From NCBI GenBank assembly GCA_964342525.1, contig CAYFGQ010000002.1, positions 65,714 to 129,713 on the forward strand: a DNA stretch of 64,000 bases, read 5' to 3'. Positions 61,805-64,000 of the stretch are shown piece after piece. Under the pieces are notes generated by a model, which did no database searches, had not been told where the DNA came from, and saw nothing but the letters and a program-made list of their open reading frames with translations. Both the position numbers and the translations under genes were made by a program. The stretch's first letter is position 1. Each line of letters begins with the position of its first letter. The stretch comes from G963676205 sp964342525 (GTDB lineage: Bacteria; Campylobacterota; Campylobacteria; Campylobacterales; Arcobacteraceae).

Positions 61805-62851
61805 TTAAAAAAAGAGTTTTGCAAAATACCCTGTAAAAAACCATATTGGTATAGTTAAAAAAGCCCTTTCTAAAAACTTCATTCTATGGTATTTGTTTTT
61901 ATGTCTACCTACTCCAAAAGTTGTTTTAGGTCTTAAAAGTAATAATATCATAGCTAATACCCATACGCTCCCTATTCTTACTTTTGTACTCTCAAAAAAA
62001 TCTTTCTTCTCTATTTTTTCTTTTTTCTCTACTTTTTCTTTTTTCAATTCATAATTTTTAGGAACATAATCTGATTCAAGCTTTAGTAAAATCTCTATTG
62101 CTTTTAATTTTTCAGTTTTTTCTAAATTATTCGCTAATAATTTATATGCATCACTTTTCAATTCAGATTTATATTGCTTTAATTTTTTTAATTCTATATC
62201 TTTCTTACTATCTGTACTTGGAAAAAACGTTAACAGTAAAAAAAGAGCCAAAACTATAAATGTTATGTATGGTAAAATTTGTAAAGTATCATAATTCTTA
62301 ACCCATTTTCTAACAAATATAGATGATCTATATTTATCAATCCAAGGATCCATTGTTGAGTGAATATTATTTAAAATATCCGAATTCTTCTCCAAACTAT
62401 CTACAACGTCTAAAGTTAAACCTTTTTCATAATTTCTTCCAATTTTCATTATAAATTTAAAAGAATAAATTTCAATTCTAATATCAATATATTCTATACT
62501 AACTTCATCTAAAGCTGTATCACTCAATGTACTTTCTAAAGATTTAGATTTAAATATTTTTCCTTCATAAGTGTTAATTTCTACTTCATATTTAAATTTA
62601 TTTGCGTACATATCATATTTAATATAATCCTGTTTTATAGCTTTTTTATCAATATCATCATATGTTGTATTTTTATCTTTTAATACTTCAATTATTTTCT
62701 CTTCAACTTTGCTATCAATTATACGTTCTTTTTCAGCTTTAAAACTATTAATAATTGTATTTAAACGATTAGATAAATCAATTAAGCTGTTTGTATTTAG
62801 AAGCCATGGCCCCTCAATTTCTTTCGAACCTCTATAAACATAACTACTCAT
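61805..62851 (-). CDS. hypothetical membrane protein in the tRNA-flanked segment
   Basis: 348 residues. The first 190 residues are soluble and Lys/Asp-rich (YVYRGSKEIEGPWLLNTNSL). Transmembrane helices lie at about 192-210, 294-308 and 330-346, with a coiled, Lys/Glu-rich stretch (240-290). No recognised motif. It lies between the two tRNA copies, in a segment with gene remnants, so it may be accessory DNA. The start ATG is preceded by AAGGAAAAAT. Confidence 0.6.
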   Translation of the reverse strand: MSSYVYRGSKEIEGPWLLNTNSLIDLSNRLNTIINSFKAEKERIIDSKVEEKIIEVLKDKNTTYDDIDKKAIKQDYIKYDMYANKFKYEVEINTYEGKIFKSKSLESTLSDTALDEVSIEYIDIRIEIYSFKFIMKIGRNYEKGLTLDVVDSLEKNSDILNNIHSTMDPWIDKYRSSIFVRKWVKNYDTLQILPYITFIVLALFLLLTFFPSTDSKKDIELKKLKQYKSELKSDAYKLLANNLEKTEKLKAIEILLKLESDYVPKNYELKKEKVEKKEKIEKKDFFESTKVRIGSVWVLAMILLLLRPKTTFGVGRHKNKYHRMKFLERAFLTIPIWFFTGYFAKLFF

Positions 62852-63156
62852 ATTTTTCCTTATTTCAAATAATAATAATTCTACAATAATAATTATTATA
62901 ATTTTTATAAAAAATTATATTTAAAAAGATTTTTCTTTATCTCGTTCTTATAACAATTTATATAACCCATCAAAGATTTATATGAATCACTCAAAAGGAT
63001 TAAAAATGAGAATTCCAACAATCATTGAGATAATTGTAATCATAGATTCAGTTACTAATTCAATAGTCAATTACAATGCTTTGGTGTAACTGCGTAGGTC
63101 TTAGCCCAAATCATGAAATCATTTGGCAATGATATTAACTTTGCGATTTTTAGATA

Positions 63157-63344
63157 GAAGAAGATTATATCTACTCAAAAAAAAGATTTATTATTCAATA
63201 CTTCTAAGATTCAAAGATATAAAAGCTACTTAGAAAAAAAGTTTAGGTTATCAAGCTATTGCTAAATATTTATATGAAAACCATAGAGTAAAAGTACCAA
63301 GGGGGGGAACAATTGAGAAATTTTATAAACTAAATGAGGTATAA
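63157..63344 (+). pseudogene. remnant of a small DNA-binding-like gene
   Basis: One frame gives KIQRYKSYLEKKF, then after a frameshift near 63246 another gives GYQAIAKYLYENHRVKVPRG and ends at a stop at 63344. The second part resembles helix-turn-helix segments found in plasmid and transposon regulators. No start codon or intact frame remains. Confidence 0.6.
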
Positions 63345-63408
63345 TATTGCTATTTTACGTGGTTCTAGTTTTTCTTGAATGTCTAAAGATTTATTCCATA
63401 GATTATAA

Positions 63409-63555
63409 AGCTTTAAAGTTTCAAGACATGGGGAAGAAGACCATTTAACACATTCAAATAAAGTTGCACAGAAAAGAGAAATGTATGTAAGAGATATAGT
63501 CTCATATTTTCAAGAGAATCAATTATTCACTCAAAATAAAATTCACAATATATAG
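63409..63555 (+). pseudogene. second gene remnant
   Basis: Open frame of 48 codons reading SRHGEEDHLTHSNKVAQKRE and on to VRDIVSYFQENQLF, ending at a TAG at 63553. It has a protein-like composition but the start is lost. No family is recognised. Confidence 0.4.
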
Positions 63556-63613
63556 ATCTAAAAATATTTTAATAAGTAAAAAGTTTTTGGATTATTTTGT
63601 TTTTGAAGGATAA

Positions 63614-63701
63614 TGGCAGAGAGCGGGGGATTCGAACCCCCGGAGGTGTGACCCTCGCCGGTTTTCAAGACCGGTACTTTCGACCACTCAGACAGCTCTC
63701 T
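63614..63701 (-). tRNA. tRNA-Ser(UGA), copy 2
   Basis: Identical to the copy at 61261, including CCA and the following 13 bases. Anticodon UGA, long variable arm. Confidence 0.93.
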
Positions 63702-63710
63702 AAACATTAG

Positions 63711-63797
63711 TGGTGCGAATGGTCGGAATCGAACCGACACTCCGTTGCCAGAACGGGATTTTAAATCCCGCGCGTCTACCAGTTCCGCCACACTCGC
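63711..63797 (-). tRNA. tRNA-Leu(UAA), copy 2
   Basis: Identical to the copy at 61358. It is the first tRNA of the pair and lies downstream of a canonical promoter. Confidence 0.93.
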
Positions 63798-63870
63798 ACT
63801 AAAGTTTCATTATTTAACAGTTTGTTTTATTTTCCATTTTTGATGTGGTATTCATCAAATTTGGAGTGGA

Positions 63871-63899
63871 AGTATAGCAATTTATGTAAAGCTTGTCAA
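63871..63899 (-). promoter_or_regulatory. promoter of tRNA copy 2
   Basis: On the minus strand TTGACA (63899-63894), 17 bases, TATACT (63876-63871). The spacing and words are near-consensus, as expected for a stable RNA operon. Confidence 0.8.
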
Positions 63900-64000
63900 G
63901 GTTTTTTGAAAAGAATTTTAAAATTTCTTTCTAAACGCCTATATTAAGGGATAAAAAGATATAATATTTTTTAACTAAATTTATAAAAAGGCTTTAAATT

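Larger units (their letters stand above)
62852..63613. other. decayed accessory region
   Basis: About 760 bases without an intact long gene. It includes a 27-codon ORF at about 63006 (MRIPTIIEIIVIIDSVTNSI) with a good AAAGGAT ribosome site, and two broken frames at 63157-63344 and 63409-63555. The content suggests a degraded mobile element. Confidence 0.5.

Overview
The window is AT-rich chromosomal DNA from a Campylobacterota (Epsilonproteobacteria) bacterium, most likely an Arcobacter-type organism. The main evidence is the nuo operon, in which the usual NuoE and NuoF are replaced by two small cofactor-free proteins, as in Campylobacter. Supporting evidence is the AAAGGA-type ribosome sites, the Csd/Pgp-type peptidoglycan trimming enzymes, and fliI/flhA lying among TPR and CheY genes.

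Layout. 1-11629 (minus): respiratory complex I, nuoA to nuoM, with nuoM cut by the window edge and a previously invisible 31-codon ORF between nuoD and the NuoE substitute. 12032-17743 (minus): phosphate uptake and control, pstC-pstA-pstB-phoU-phoB-phoR, without pstS. 17864-22997: a membrane protein, HtrA protease, three tandem outer-membrane-like paralogues and a CysZ-like protein; a fossil of a segmental duplication lies between the first two paralogues. 23151-24368: rpsF-ssb-rpsR. 24552-27512: L,D-transpeptidase-fold enzyme, M23 peptidase and bpt. 28146-30253: two tandem PPK2 polyphosphate kinases, divergent from trpB. 31615-33995: an ATPase/TOPRIM-like/unknown three-gene cassette that resembles a defence system. 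34026-36212: an AraC-type regulator and a 1.3 kb gene-free stretch with three diverged copies of a structured, C-rich small-RNA-like unit. 36213-40738: DedA, pepA, holA, HD-GYP and a 50-residue membrane protein. 40887-40998: a stable-RNA-like gene behind a consensus promoter. 40997-45578: VWA/Bat-like genes, a pilin-like protein and a TPR protein. 45726-50010: fliI, cheY-like and flhA. 50178-54254: cysK, ankyrin protein, RidA, DUF779 and aldehyde dehydrogenase. 54490-57030: a frameshifted FIST-domain kinase plus OmpR-type regulator, divergent from the dehydrogenase. 57079-61074: small proteins, a receiver protein and a BvgS-like hybrid kinase. 61261-63797: two copies of a tRNA-Leu/tRNA-Ser pair enclosing a decayed accessory segment.

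Most likely new biology: (1) the three-copy small-RNA-like family at 34922-36076; (2) a 268-bp terminal-inverted-repeat element present twice (42697, 47556) whose internal stems covary; (3) the three-gene ATPase/TOPRIM cassette; (4) the unassigned RNA gene at 40887; (5) four ATAGC boxes at exact 11-bp spacing before the aldehyde dehydrogenase, and a pseudoknot-capable intergenic RNA downstream of that gene. All functions are read from sequence patterns; no database search or folding program was run.
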